Shown here piece after piece: positions 34,951 to 47,472 of a DNA stretch of 64,000 bases; positions within the stretch are counted from its first letter, which is position 1; the number at the start of each line of letters is the position of its first letter. Position numbers and translations under genes: made by a program. Under the pieces are notes generated by a model. It did no database searches, was not told the DNA's origin, and saw nothing but the letters and a program-made list of their open reading frames with translations. The stretch is from Hyparrhenia diplandra (lineage: Eukaryota > Streptophyta > Magnoliopsida > Poales > Poaceae): NCBI GenBank assembly GCA_015847255.1, contig JADLZK010007647.1, forward strand, positions 434,001 through 498,000, written 5' to 3'.

Positions 34951-36303
34951 TTAAGAAGTTGACTGATTTATTTCCGCAACAATCTCAACCAGCCGCTTGA
35001 GCGCGAAATCATTAGAGATGACGCCGTAGTGGGTCACATTGGGGAGGAGAACGAGCTTGAAGTATCCCTGATCCGGGTCACTCTCAATCACCGTGCGCCA
35101 TGACGCAACCACCTCAAAGTTCATGAAGCCGTCGCCGTCGGCGGTCAATGTAACCTGAGGCAAGTTCCCAAAGCCACCGTCCCCGTAGGTGAGCTGAACC
35201 GGCGAGGGCAAACCGACGCCCACGACGGTCGTCGTCGGCACGAGCGGCGCCCTTATGCCCAGAGTCACCGGCAGCGCCCTCCTCAGGTACCGAGGGGCTA
35301 CGTCGGAGAAGCCGAGGTCAGAGAGCAAATCCGACATCTCAAAGGCGGAGTAGTTCCCGTGTCACCACCAGCGGCGCGTGGCCGAACACCTTGGGCGACG
35401 CCAGCGCCGCGAGAGGGGGACGCGAAGCTACGGCTAGTGTTGGCGTAAAACAGCACGTTGGTCGACGGGCCGGTGTTCGCAGAGGCGATGGTCCTCAGTA
35501 TCACCACGTCGCCGCCATTGCCCCTGGAGAGCATGAGGTAGTGCTTGATCAGCTTCTGCCGCCATGACAGCTTGCTCCGGGAGAGGAACTCCAGTGCTAA
35601 GTAGCCGCCGAAGGCGTGTGAGACAAAGATCACCGGCTTGTCCCCGTTCTTCCTGCTCGCACGCTCCACCAGATCCTGGATGCGGGAGAGGTCGGAGTTG
35701 AAGACCTCGGACGGCTGGCCAGGCGGCGCCGCCGCGTACCGGAAGTCGTAGTTGGCACCGAACATGGTCTCGCCGTCTTTATACCCAACTCCTTCCAGTG
35801 TCGTCACCAGTTTCTCCATGCACATGTCCCTGATGAAAAATTGGTTAGTTTTCTCTACTACCATCACAAAATATACATGTTAGTCACAATAATCTACAGT
35901 TTTACTTACTTCATTGCCGGATCATCGGAGCCGAAGCCGCGAGTGCTACCGAAGTCCACCACGCGGGTCTGAACGCCCGGCGCGTTGCAGTAGTCGTTGG
36001 CGTCGTGGTCATAGACGAGCCGCAGCTGGTCGGCGTAGCAGGGCATCAGCTTGGGATCCTGCAGCGCCGTCTGATTCTTCCACAGCCGGAACCACCCCTT
36101 GCCCTTCATCGCACCGCACCAGGGCATCCCTGGGGAGGCTGGTACTCATCCGTGAGCCGTGCTTCCAGATTGCTGCAGGTGTAGCCCGGCACCAGCACGA
36201 CCGGGTAGAGGTCCGGCGAGGTCTCCCCGTGCGCCGGTGAGCAGCTGCTGGCGAGGAAGCAGACGCAAGCTAGGAGAAGGAAGACGAGGCGCGGCATCGT
36301 CAT
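34951..36303 (-). pseudogene. LCAT-like copy B, frameshifted; catalytic Ser replaced by Ala
   Basis: The two-exon structure is retained (35910-36303 and 34951-35829, GT-AG). The signal peptide MTMPRLVFLLLACVCFLA and all family blocks are present (GWFRLWKN, NAPGVQTRV, DFRYAAAPPGQPS, DGDG, NVTHYGV). The elbow reads VSHAFGG, with GCC (Ala) at 35613-35615 in place of the nucleophile. APWGG is replaced by RGNGG. Relative to the sister copies, exon 1 lacks one base near 36131, and exon 2 has one extra G near 35414 and a ~5-bp gap near 35360, so no full-length product can be made as written. A minus-strand TATA (tatatataaag) lies at 36336-36346. Confidence 0.8.
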
Positions 36304-36420
36304 GAGGCACTGCAACTAGGCGAAAGCTGATGTGCCTTTATATATAGTTGATAGTTCTACTATATCCTGAGCATAATATATAGTTCCTCATCCGTTCATG
36401 AAAATAGTAAAAACGAAATG

Positions 36421-36580
36421 GGTTGGCAATCGTGGTTGCAAATGATTTGTATAGGACTCTAGCATCCACACCGTTTAGATAAAACACTAGTGTCAGAAGA
36501 AGGGTTGACAATCATGGTGCAAATGGTTTGTATACGACTCTAGCATCCAGACTGTCTATTTAAATCACTTTAGTGTCCGA
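36421..36580 (-). repeat. Copy B promoter repeats, two ~80-bp units
   Basis: Units start gttggcaatcgtggttgcaa (36421) and gttgacaatcatggtgcaaa (about 36502). They are followed by a conserved upstream block containing gttgactttgatgacacatgcagtagttgaccgaat-like sequence, which includes a TTGACC W-box core. Confidence 0.7.
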
Positions 36581-36774
36581 AGACCTAAAAATTGCACGTT
36601 CTCTCTGCAGTCAACGGCTCTATCCGAGCGTCGGTTGCGCTGTCCAAGTTCCTTCCCTGCAGTACTTCCAACTCTTATGATAACATTTCTAATTGCTCAA
36701 TTATCGGTTCCTTCTGCCGTTCATTTTTTTGATCGAGTTGACTTTGATGACACATGCAGTAGTTGACCGAATAC

Positions 36775-37375
36775 CCATGTTTTACATCGCCAGCTAAGCC
36801 TCTTAGCTTTTGTCCTCCTCGACAGCTAACCACAGCTATAGCTGCAGCTATACCATTTAGCTGTTTTTGTAAAGAAATTAGAAAAAAACCAATGCGGCTG
36901 CTTACAACGCTCTTGGGAGTTGGGACCATGCCGCCGCCGAAGCCCTAGCGGTAGAGGAGGGCTGCAGCCGCCGCCACTTTGGCGCTCCGGCCGCTTGCCC
37001 TACTGCTGTCTCCGTCACGTCGTCAGCTCCGAAGCAGAAACCTCCACGGCTCCCCCGCCGGCTCCTTTCATGCGGTACAGAGAGACACGTGGGATCGGAG
37101 TGGAGTGGCCTAGGGTTGGGTTTGGACTTAGGAGCTTACGATGGGATGTGAATCGGGATAAGGTGGGCTGTTTAGCCGCTGGCTCATTTTCTAGGCCCAG
37201 AAAGATATTAGCTAGTGCTAAACAGGCTCATTTAGCGGCTATATTTGCTATTCTCCGGCTATTAGCTGGTTTCATTTCTGAGCGCAAAAATTGAATATCT
37301 TAGCTTTGATCTTGTCCAGCAGCTATCTCCGGCTATAGCTTAGCCGGAGATTTAAAACTATGCCAAATACCCCTC
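36775..37375. other. AGCT-rich, possibly foldback element
   Basis: Repeated ttagct / agctaa and ctatagct motifs occur at both ends (36795-36870 and 37170-37355) around a GC-rich centre. Such facing arrays suggest a MITE-like foldback element, but no clean terminal repeat or target duplication was found. Confidence 0.35.
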
Positions 37376-37429
37376 CCCCCGGCCTGGAGGGGGGGTGTTG
37401 TGGTTTCTAGCACTGTTAGGCTTGGACAT

Positions 37430-37760
37430 GCCGGCTGGTTAGAGATACTACTATATATTTGCACATCACTACCACTAGCATCATTGTTGGATTTCACACC
37501 ACACGCAGTGATGGCCTGTTCAAGCGTGTGAAATAAAAAAAAACCATGGACTCAGGCAAAACCGACCGTGAAGATTTACATCACTACCGGTTTGTTATTG
37601 TACCTGGCAGTGATCTGATGGGGACAAACAAGACACTACCAGGTTTAGATTAACAACCGATAGACGATAGTTGTTTACTCACATCACTGCTAGTTCAATT
37701 TCAGAACCGACAGTGTTTTCAGCACAAGGATAACTAACACACTACATATTAGCATAAGTT
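37430..37760. mobile_element. CACTA-like subterminal fragment
   Basis: Variants of catcactaccggttt / catcactgctagttc / accgacagtgtttt occur in both orientations, followed by cactacatatt. This motif style matches the element at 42693-43425. Confidence 0.4.
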
Positions 37761-39535
37761 TAGTTTCATTAAAACATAATATATAAAAAACTTACACAGA
37801 TATATATATATTGATAAATAATAAAAATATCAAAAAAAAAAAAAAAAAAAAAACGGCCTACTCCTCCGCCTCACCCTCTTACTTGTCAAAAAAGGACCGG
37901 CTTAGTCCTTCTTCGCCCCTATTTGGCGCCCTTCTTGGCCGGTATCCATTTCTTGAGGATACCGGCCAAATCCACCGGGTTTGATGGTGTTGACGCAAAA
38001 AGTGGTTAGGCTCCTTGCAAACACACTTAGGCAGGCTAGAAGGATTGATCCTGCGAATACCAGACATGCTAGTCAATTCGACCCCGTAATTGACAAGGAG
38101 AAGAGTGTTTATCAGTAATTACGAGCGGAACATGCCGGGTGTTGCCGGACAGTTCTAAAAAGGTGACTCGAGAGGCGAAATCATGCACAGACTAATAAAA
38201 CTCATCAAACCGGCTAAATAGCCGACTTGTGTGAGCAATAGGATGTATATAAACAAGCATGGCAAAATCCTTAATTACAGCTGATTGAATGTGTCTGTCC
38301 GATTGGCTATCACAGCTTACCGTAACATTAATGGAGAAAACATTCCATAATATAAATATATATGAGGAATATCCGAACAATCTCGCCTTTGATATAGATA
38401 AACAATACATTCACATACATCCGATCTAAATAGCAAACAAACAGAGATTCGTCGAGACTGGTCTAACAAGTCGGCGGTCTCAACTAGCCCTTTTCACTAA
38501 ACATGCCAAATCTACGTTCCCCCAGCGGGCTTCAGTAAACTCAAAACGTAAGGCTAGATCATCTAATACCTAAAATAGATCTATAGGCATGCAAGGGTCG
38601 TGTATACCTTGACAACAACTAAAGATAGGATATATACATGTGTGTGTTGTTCGATGCCTAGACATTGGGAATCCTCAGATCAACCGACTACTAAACATTT
38701 ATGGCTACTATAACCGTGCACCCTAGCCATGCATAGATGAATCAGAACGCACAACACGTAACGATCTAGATCGATAGAATTTGGCCAATAAGCACGTGAA
38801 AACGACCATCAACATAAAAAGTAAGCAGATCATGCATAGAGGCGACCGTAAACAATATAAATCTAAGGCCAAAGCACATATCAGTATGAATGGGCAAAAG
38901 TTTGTTCATATGTAAAACATAAGCAAATTTGTGCATGAACATCACATGTAACTTATTGAATCTACTAGACTTAGCCATGTTTAATAGAGCCCATAACTCA
39001 ATGCTAGGGCTTGTCAAGAAGGCCAGCGGTCCTAGCAAAGCTACTTCACCATCGATTGCTAGGCAAGATATAACGAAGGTTGTCAGAACTTACGAGCAAC
39101 GCAGAGCAGATCATGAGAAGCTGTAGAAGAACTCGACAGCTGGACTATGGACTCAATAAAGTGGCCGGAGCCGGTTGTTGTTGTATTTGATTGATTGGTT
39201 GTTCTTTACAATAGCCAGAGCTTATATATTTATAGCCATGGCCTAATATAAGTCTTATCATAATATGACTCAAATTTACACGGAAAACAAACCCTAACTG
39301 ATGATAACTTGGCCCCCAGTTTTCCCTTTCTGTTTGGAGACTCTTGCATTATCCCATCAAGTCATTGTAGCCGCCAAACCCATACGATACCGTGAATAGG
39401 TCGTTTAGTCTGTTCAGATGATGTCGTTTTAGCCGACTTCCCTTCTCTCCTTCGATAAGCCAGCAATCTCAGTTCGCTACGATTTCTGGGCTCGACCTGT
39501 ACACTCATCGGCCCAAAATCTAGTGTCAACACAAG
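37761..39535. other. AT-rich transposon-derived sequence, no gene
   Basis: A (TA)n tract near 37800 and an A-tract at about 37833-37852 are followed by sequence with LTR-like character: a minus- or plus-strand TATA near 39225 and tagccgactt/cggctaaatagcc motifs. No domain-bearing frame was found. Confidence 0.35.
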
Positions 39536-39916
39536 GCGTAGTGATTGGCCTTCTCTTCCACTGGTGGAGACACCTTCTTTGAGCTCAACGCGATGGAGAC
39601 TGAGGGCGGCACGCAGCATTGGTGCGGGTATGCGTGGGTTCAAGGAAAGAAATGGGAATCACGGGTCAGACGTGATGCAGACTTGGGGTGCTGCCAGTGG
39701 TGGAGCCTGGAATTTACAGCTGGGTGTGCTAATTGCACAAAATTTTGAGACAAATATGTCGCATTAGGACACTCACAATGCAGACTCTATCATAGAGTCT
39801 AAGCTTATTACATTTGCTCATAGAGCTTCCGTTACATTTGCTGGCAGTAACAGCATATGTAGTTGGCTTGCAACAGAATGGATGAGTGAAGCAAAGTGAC
39901 CACCTAATGGATCAAA

Positions 39917-41253
39917 TTAATAAGTTGCCTGATTTATCTCGGCAAGAATCTCAACCAACCGCTTGAGCGCGAAGTCATCCGAGAGGACGCCATCGTGGGT
40001 TACATTGGGGAGGAAAACGAACTTGAAGTATCCCTGATCCGGCTCCTTCTCAATCACCTCGCGCCATGCCAACACCGTCTTCAAAGCGACGTTGCCGTTG
40101 CCGTCGCCGTTCACTACCCGAGGCGTCTTCCCAAAGTCGCCGTCCCAGAAGGTGAGCTGCAACGGCGTGGGCAAACCCACGCCCGCGGACGCACGTCGCC
40201 GCACGAGCGGCGCCCTTATCGCCAGCGTCACCGGCAGCGCCCTCCTCTCGTACCGGCGGCCGTATCGAGAAGCCGGCGTCGGCGAGGAACTCCGTCATGT
40301 CAAAGGCGGAGTAGTTCTTGGCTCGCGTGATCGCCAGCGGCGCACGGCCGTACACCTTGGGCGATGGCAGCATCGTGATTGGGGACGCTGAAGCTCCGGC
40401 TAGTGTTGGCGTAAAACAGCACGTTGGTCGACGGGCCGGCGTCGGAGGCGGCGAAGATCTTCAACAGCACCACCTCGCCGCCTACGCCTCTGGAGAGCAA
40501 GAGGTTGTGCTTGATCATCCTCTGCCGCCACGGCAGCGGGCTCCGGTAGAGGAACTCGAGGGCTAAGTGGGCGCTGAAGGAGAACGAGACGAGGATCACC
40601 GGCTTGTCCCCGTTCTTCCTGCTAGCGTGCTTGACTAGACGCCTGAGGCGGGAGACGTCGGCGTCGAAGACCTTGGACGGCTGGCCGGGCGGCGCCGCCG
40701 CGTACCGGAAGTCGAAGGGGGCACCGAATAGGTTCTCGCCGTTCTTATACCCGACTCCTTCCAGTGTCGTCACCAGTTTCAACATGCAATCGTACCTGAC
40801 GAAGAACTGGTTAGCATCTCTAAAAATATATATGTTACTCACGACAATCAACAGCTTCACTTACTTTGTTGCGGGATCATCGACGAAGCGGGCGCTACCG
40901 AAGTCCACGACGCGGGTCTGAACGCCCGGCGCGTTGCGATAGTCGTCGGCGGCGTGGTCGTAGACGAGCCGCAGCTGGTCAGCGTAGCAGGGCATCAGCT
41001 TGGGATCCTGCAGCGCCGTCTGATTCTTCCACAGCCGGAACCATCCCTTGCCCTTCATCTCACCGCACCAGGGCATCCCTGGCGGAGGCTGGTACTCATC
41101 CGTGAGCTGAGCGTCGAGTTTGCTGCATGTATAGCTCGGCACCAGCACGATTGGGTGGAGGCCGGGCGAGGTTTCCCCATGCGCCGGCGAGCTGTGGCTG
41201 GCGAGGAAACAGAGGCAAGCGAGCAGAGGGAAAAAGAGGCGCGGCATCGTCAT
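39917..41253 (-). pseudogene. LCAT-like copy C, exon 1 intact, exon 2 frameshifted; altered SFSFSA elbow
   Basis: Exons are 40865-41253 and 39917-40795. Exon 1 is fully open: signal peptide MTMPRLFFPLLACLCFLA, HGETSPGLHP, LTDEYQPPPGMPWC, GWFRLWKN and NAPGVQTRV. In exon 2 the elbow is VSFSFSAH: the Ser codon TCC (40579-40581) is present, but the preceding His is Phe and both following Gly positions are altered (Ser-Ala). The acidic motif is DGNG and the His motif NVTHDGVL. One extra base near 40391 and further indels near 40190 and 40260 split exon 2 into three frames. The TATA position is degraded (ggatatagaag). Confidence 0.78.
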
Positions 41254-41342
41254 GAGGCACTGCAACTGGGCGACAGCTGATGTGCTTCTATATCCTGAGC
41301 ATAATATATAGTTCCTGATGAAAATAATAAAAACCAAATGGG

Positions 41343-41590
41343 CTGTCAATCGTGGTGCAAATGATAGGACTCTAGCATCCACACCGTTAGTTAAAACACT
41401 AGTGTCAGAACAGAAGGAGGGTTGACAATAGTAGTCGGCAAATGGTTTTTATAGGACTCTAGCGCTCATATCCACATGCACCGTCTAGTTAAACACGTCT
41501 CAGAAGAAGGGGTTGACAATCGTGGTGCAAATGGTTTTGTATAGGACTCTAGCATCTAAAATGTCTACTTAAAACACTTTAGTGTCAGAA
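41343..41590 (-). repeat. Copy C promoter repeats, three units
   Basis: Three diverged ~80-90 bp units start near 41343, 41421 and 41512 (tgacaatcgtggtgcaaatg...aggactctagcatc...tgtcagaag). This is one more unit than upstream of copies A, B and D. Confidence 0.65.
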
Positions 41591-41837
41591 GACCTAAAAA
41601 TTGCACGTTGCCTGAAGTCAACTGCTCTAGCCGAGCGTCCGTTGCGCTGTCCATGTTGCTTCCCAGTACTTCCACCTCGTACGATAAACATTGTAATTGC
41701 TCAATTGTCCGTTGTTTCTAGCATATTCTAATAATTTTATTGATCCGGTTGACTTTGATGACACATGCAGTAGTTGACCGAATTTGTCCCTCGCGGCCCA
41801 ACTTCCCCACACGTTCCTCCGCCATTGCGGAAAAATA

Positions 41838-42090
41838 CTCTTTGCCGAGTGTTGGACTCTTTGCTGAGTTTATTTTATCGTGCACACGGCAAAAAACATT
41901 TTTGGCAAGTGCCAAATAAAAAAACACACGACAAAGAAGTATACACTCGGTAAAGATGGCTTTGTCAAGTGCCAAAAAAGGCACTTGGCAAAGACACTCT
42001 TTGTCAAGTAAAAAAAAAGAGCACTTTCGGTAAAGAGGGTCTTTGCCGTGTGTCTTTTTTTTTTTTTTGCACCGACAAAGAGGGCAAAGC
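41838..42090. mobile_element. CACTA transposon subterminal array
   Basis: Dense variants in both orientations of ctttgccgagtgcc / ggcacttggcaaag occur (ctctttgccgagtgttgg, tttggcaagtgcc, ggcacttggcaaagac, ctttgccgtgtgtc). This motif is well known from subterminal regions of grass CACTA elements. Downstream sequence to about 42620 is typical AT-rich element interior without a gene. Terminal CACTACA was not seen at this end. Confidence 0.6.
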
Positions 42091-42629
42091 AGTTTTTAAA
42101 TAAGTTTTTGTGACCTTAAATGAATTTAAGTAAAAAAGTTATCAACTACAAAGTTTCATAACCTTTCGAGATCTACAATTTTCATTTAGTAAGTTTTTCC
42201 ATCCGAGGTCATTTGAAAAATTTAAATTCCTTCAAATTGAAAGTTGAAAGATTTAGACCTAGTTTTGCATAATAAGATGAATTTAAACAAAAAAAATTCT
42301 ACTAAAAAGGTTCATATCTTTTTTGAGATTTATAAAGTTTATTTTGGTCATTTCTTCATTTGACAAAATGTTAGTAACGTTATTCACGAAATCTACATCT
42401 CTCATGTCCTCTTATATTTCTTGAAACTGTGTATATGTTTTGTACAAGGGTTGTTTACCATATATAAATTTATTTATAAATTACCTTAGGCATTATGTTG
42501 ACTCCTCGAGCCTGTATCACATATGGTATTTGTAAAGGTTAGCTGATTAATTGAAATCTTGATCTCGGGGTTACCTGGATCATCCGTCTTTAGTATAAAT
42601 GGTGAATTGTCAAGGTTGTCCCAGCATGA

Positions 42630-42692
42630 GTAGACACATGCAGTAGTTGACCGAACCGGCCCTTGCGCCCAACCTCCCCACACATTCCTCCA
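42630..42692 (-). repeat. Fifth copy of the distal LCAT-like promoter block
   Basis: About 60 bp (acacatgcagtagttgaccg, then gcccaacctccccacacattcctcc) match the distal promoter of copy C at 41759-41822. No coding part adjoins it. It is either the stump of another gene copy or a duplication made by the transposon between the two blocks. Confidence 0.7.
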
Positions 42693-43425
42693 CTACACCA
42701 AATCAGTACATCACCGCCGGAAAATGAGCCAAGAGAACCAAACCGGTAGTGATGTGCACTACGGAAACATAGCGGTTGCCGAGAGTACAACCGAGAGCCT
42801 AGAATCAGACTCTCGACAAAGCGCATCTTCGCCGATGGCGAGTGCTTGCCAAAAAAGGACCCTCGGCAAAGGCACACCGTCGGTAAAAGCGCATCTTTGC
42901 CGAGAACCGATCCTCGGTGACAAAACAACTCGGCAGAGGGCGGCTATCCCGATGCCATCCATCTCGGCGTAGTACGCCCTTGCCGAGCGGCCCACCCGCC
43001 GGCAAAGGACCAGCCTCTAGTAGTGGTGGCGTTCAAATCATTGCCGGGTCAAAACACCGACAGTGATTTGAAGAGAGACTGTCGGTTCACTATCCAACCG
43101 CGCATAATCGCTGTGATCGAACACTGCTAGGTGCTTCTTCGACATGCAAGATTACTCGATCCAAGCACCGCTGGTTCCTAAGTCAAATGACAACGTTGAT
43201 ATTAAGAACACTATCGGGCTTCAAACAACCGGCAATATTAAGAGAAATAACATTGTCGGGTTACATTTAGCGAAAGTGTAGCAGAGTGACAACACCGTCG
43301 GTTTGTTGTTAACCCGATAGCGTTATTTCTATTAACACCGCCGGTTTGTTAATACAATCGACAATGTTGTTCATGTCAGCGATGATGGTTTTGAATTCAA
43401 TCCAACAATGTTTGGTGTAGTAATA
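42693..43425. mobile_element. Small CACTA-type element
   Basis: The left end CACTACACCAAAT (42693) is matched by ATGTTTGGTGTAGTA near 43409-43423 as an inverted terminal repeat. The interior carries many variants of accgtcggtttgttg / accgccggtttgtta / caccgacagtgatttg in both orientations plus a tract of tgccgag motifs (42780-42990), as in CACTA subterminal zones. No transposase was found. The 3-bp target duplication was not clear. Confidence 0.6.
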
Positions 43426-44842
43426 CTACTGGGTTTGTTTGTCATTCCTTTGTCGGGCCTATGCCAACCGACTTTTTGGTTTAAAATATATTGAATATAT
43501 TAATTTTTTTTTTGTGAAATTCTGTTTTTTTAAAAGAATGTAGACGCATCAAACGCTAACGTCAACAAAACATTACAGGGTTTAATGGTTACGTACAACA
43601 AACTCCACCTAATGTTCTACGACACCAAGCCTACATCAACTTCCAAAAAGAAATACAATGACCATATACATAAATAAAAGCATGACATCTTTGTAAGACG
43701 AAGCAACAATTCTCGTTATCTTCATATCTATAGCAGGTGGCTTCTCTTTAATCCCTAGGGCTGGCTGATGGCCATAGTTTGCACCGTAGTAGGCACTGAA
43801 AGCTTTATCTTCGGTGTTGTATTTTTGGTAACAATTACTTGGGTAGCCTTGGACTTGAGCATAGCAATCTTCCCATGTTCGATAGATCCGCGGCACGTGA
43901 CCAACACACTCTATCTACCACACCATGGTTGCCTATACACGTAACAAAATTAGGATGATAATGCTATGTCATTGAGAATTATTGTATAGTAAGCAAAGCT
44001 GAAGACTTATATTTAAATATCCAAACTAGATTTAGAACACCACAAACTCATGAATTTCAACATTTATCTCATTTCAATCACATTTCAAGCACTAGTATAT
44101 CCTCTATCATGTTCTAAAGGACCATAATCTTTTAAGCTAATTTGTTCACCATAGACCAAAAAACATTTAAACTTATCAACACGGGCATTTCAGCGAACAC
44201 CTCAAGGGCAATGACTGATGCACTCATCAAGCTTTTTGTGCGGTCTGGCGCCCTCCTTTCTTGTCTTGGCAATGCGAGATGCGGCGTTGACGAAGATAGA
44301 CGATGGCACGACTAGGGCATTGCTCCAGCCAGATTCGAGGAGGACGAGGTCGTGACAGTACAACATCGGGCGTTGAAGAAGAGGATGGTGTGAGGTGTGG
44401 GCAGCGGTGCGTTGTGGAGGCGGTCCTCTATCAGCGTGGAGGAAGAACAAGCGTGCGAGGTGAGGCTAGGACGACGGCGAATTAGTTCTCACTCACATAG
44501 GCAAAAGTGAAACACCTAAAGGGATAATTAGTTCTCATGGTGGAGGTGCGGAGGGCGTGCCTCGGGCGGGCACTATATCTATAGATGAGAGGACCCTCCG
44601 GGCGCCTTTACGATCCGCCTGAGTGTGTCATCTCTCTCCTCGCACCATTGGCCAAACCGGCTAAGTTTGGAACCGGCCATGCCACCTCCCTCTTGGGGGA
44701 AAATACAGTCACCCGTGCCCAGCGTAGGGCAGACATGACCATTTGGGCCCAACACGCCTAGGTAGCGCCCAACCACACTCTGCGTGATGAGAACGCGAGC
44801 CCTAGGGCACCGTGTGGGGGGAGAATGCCGCCTACGAGGTGG
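43426..44842. other. Intergenic, no gene recognised
   Basis: An 86-codon minus frame (43636-43896) reads PRIYRTWEDCYAQVQGYPSN, reminiscent of the RNase-H-like viroplasmin motif (WEExxxQVxGxxxxxYK) found in retrotransposons and caulimovirids. It is only a fragment and could be a repeat remnant. The remainder has no recognisable coding content. Confidence 0.4.
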
Positions 44843-46184
44843 TGTTGACGGTAACCAACTACAAATTAAACACCGTCAACATACACCAAAACAACCTAGA
44901 GATAGGGATTATAAATTAACAAATTCCATAGTTTTGGTGTATATTTGGCTTTGCAGGTACAAAGATAGGACATGTGCACTTTGGGCCAAAATACAAAGAA
45001 AATGAGAATAAAAACAAAAAATAGAAAAAGGCCCAAAGGAGCAAAATGGCAAGCCAAATCAACTTACCTCGGTTGGACCGAAAATCTCATACTTCCAACA
45101 CCGACACATGGCCCAACATGACGAAAGAGGATGCCATGCCAAATTTGGGCGATTCGGGCCCAACAAAGGGTGAGGGTGCGGCGCACTGTCTTCTAGCCGG
45201 TGGGGCTAGGCCTTCGCGAGGCGGTTCAATTACGCCAGACAACGTCGGTGGCGATGTTGTCCCGGTGCGTTGAACCTTGAAACCGCCTCCCCTTGGTCGG
45301 TTTTGCCATAATGGAGGGAGGAGACACATTTCCAAAGACAGCCCTCCACTCAAGCTATAAAAGGAGGCCCTCTACTCTTTTCCACAAGATAATACACCTC
45401 AAGGAGCTACAAGTACAAGAGAAGCAAGAGAGAGAGAGAGAGTTTTCTACCTCTATCCCCATTCTAATCTTAGAGAGTGAGAGAGGGAAAGCTAGAAGGA
45501 GACTTGGCTCCTTCTACCCGGAGTTGTCGGAGTGCCCCGGTGTTCCGCGGTTCCTAGGAGGTCGAGTGCGAATTTGTCGGTACCCGCCTCGCTTGTACCT
45601 CTACAATCTACTTACACTTTGGTAAGACAGGTTGTGTTCTTCTTTCGGTTATTACTTTCAAGCATATTATCTTAGCCGTTATAATCTTGCGGGATTGATA
45701 GTCATTCCTTCGGGGCGGTACTCTAGTAGAAGGACCCCCGGGACGGGTAAGCCTTGATATCACACTAGATTAGTAATCATCGGTGCAAACGTGGTGTTTG
45801 AACTAGTGGTTTCCTATCTTTTGTGGCGCATCCCACGGTTGAGGGGTAGGCGGCCGGGTCGTGATGACCTTGTCCGTCCTTTGTAATCCCCCTACGTTCG
45901 GGTGTGGCGCGGTGCAATTGCCGACACGTCGCCCTTTGGGCATGGGCGGTGCCGAAGTGAGGAGATAATGGACGATTGATCCCCGTGCGAGAGTGTCAAC
46001 CCATAAAGATACCTCATTCCTCTTAGAAGCTTAACCTTGCACGGGGTAGACACAGATCCAAAGGCCCTCTACACATCCGTCCCCGAGTAAAAATACGATA
46101 CCCTGAATACCACCGGGTGAAGTGCTACAACGGTCTTTCCCGTGCGCTTGCGGACTTTGCTACTTTCGCTAAGAAACACCAACA
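44843..46184 (+). mobile_element. Probable LTR of a gypsy element, solo or truncated
   Basis: It starts TGTTGACGGTAACC and ends AACACCAACA. A TATA box tataaaag (45356-45363) with CT-rich downstream sequence indicates plus orientation. The terminal ~100 bp (aaaatacgataccctgaata, ccgggtgaagtgctacaacgg) match the LTR remnant at 31.76 kb in reverse. The bases outside (ggtgg / aaggg) do not form a target duplication, and no primer-binding site follows. Confidence 0.6.
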
Positions 46185-47090
46185 AAGGGCTCTACGTTCT
46201 AAGAACGCAAAGCTCAAACTTGGCATTGCCCCATCATAGAGCCATGCGGGGGCCGCACAACTCGTCCTCCCTTGTCCTTTCTCCAGTTCTTCAGGAGCAT
46301 TGAATGGGAGATACAATCCTTGCATGTGAATGCCCAATCCAGTCCTCTCTGTGGCGAATCCGGAAGGCTGGACCTTAGTCAGCGTACTTTGGTGTACCCG
46401 GCCATCCATTGGCCTCGCTGCCATAGCATCAACCACACCTAGAACAGGGCAAGGTACAACAACAATAGTACTCCACAGCGCCTGAAGTACCGAGTGTTGT
46501 GCCGCATGCTCTGTCCTCCCCTTGACTTTTGCCCCACGATAGGCCATGTGGAGGATGGTGATGGTGCCAGACATCCCAATTCCAGGAGAGAAAAGACCGA
46601 TGACCATGCTCCACAGTGCTCGAAGTACAAACGCCTGTGCTGCCTAACCCACTAATCTAGGAGGGCAAGAATCTCCTAAAGGGCACAAAGAGAGGCACAG
46701 GACTCGACTGCACCAATCTTCAATGGCAAGAAGCCCCCAGCCAGTGATCGATTGGTACGACGACGACCGTTCATCGTCAGGGCTGTTGGGAGCGCCGCGG
46801 CGATCCTACGCGACCTTTTCTTCCTTCTTCTATTTTTTGTTTTTCTCTTTCTCTGAGCCAATACCTGGCATAACGCGTGTAAGCCGGTCCCTCCCTTCCT
46901 CTAGTTCTACTGAGAATTGAGTTAATCTAATTCCCAACAATAGCATCTGCAATGTTTGTTGATATTGCTTACTGTCACTACCAAGGGTGGAGTTAATCTC
47001 ACTCTTGATATGCACCAAGGTTCACCACACATTCAATAGCATCACCTTAAGACTACTAGACTAGGTTGTCATCTCTAGCAACAATGCTAG
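46185..47090. other. Spacer with an unrecognised 160-codon minus frame
   Basis: The minus frame 46125-46607 (MVIGLFSPGIGMSGTITILH...) overlaps the LTR end by 60 bp. It has a hydrophobic start but no domain I recognise. A near-repeat of its 5' part (ctccacagtgctcgaagtac / ctccacagcgcctgaagtac) occurs twice within it. Not called as a gene. Confidence 0.3.
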
Positions 47091-47472
47091 AAATTCTTGA
47101 GGACCAAGAGAGAGGAGGACCATGGGTGGAACACGATGCAGACTAGGGTGGGGTGGCTTGGTGGGGACCCGGAAAGAGTCGGAAATCACATGCCAGATGT
47201 GATGCAGACTTGGGGCGCCACGTACAGCGCGGGTGGGATCCGTGCCTCTGGACATCCTGTAGGAAGCATTATAAAATGCATGTTTTTTTATTGGTTTACG
47301 GTACAAGCAAGCTCATAGAGCTAATTGACTTACAACAGCATGTAATTGACTTACAACAGTATATCTAGTCTCTTACAACAGCATGGAATCGAGAGGTGAT
47401 CAACTAATTCACTGAATTAAGAAGAGGGGCATAATTCGAGTGAAGCAAAGTGATCAACTAAATGTGATCGAA

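Noticed and set aside
43636..43896. Viroplasmin/RNase-H-like gene
   Set aside because: Only a short WEDCYAQVQGY-like similarity with no flanking domain; too little to call a gene or its origin.
44843..46184. Complete solo LTR with target duplication
   Set aside because: The ends and TATA fit an LTR, but flanking ggtgg and aaggg do not match, so it is reported only as a probable LTR.
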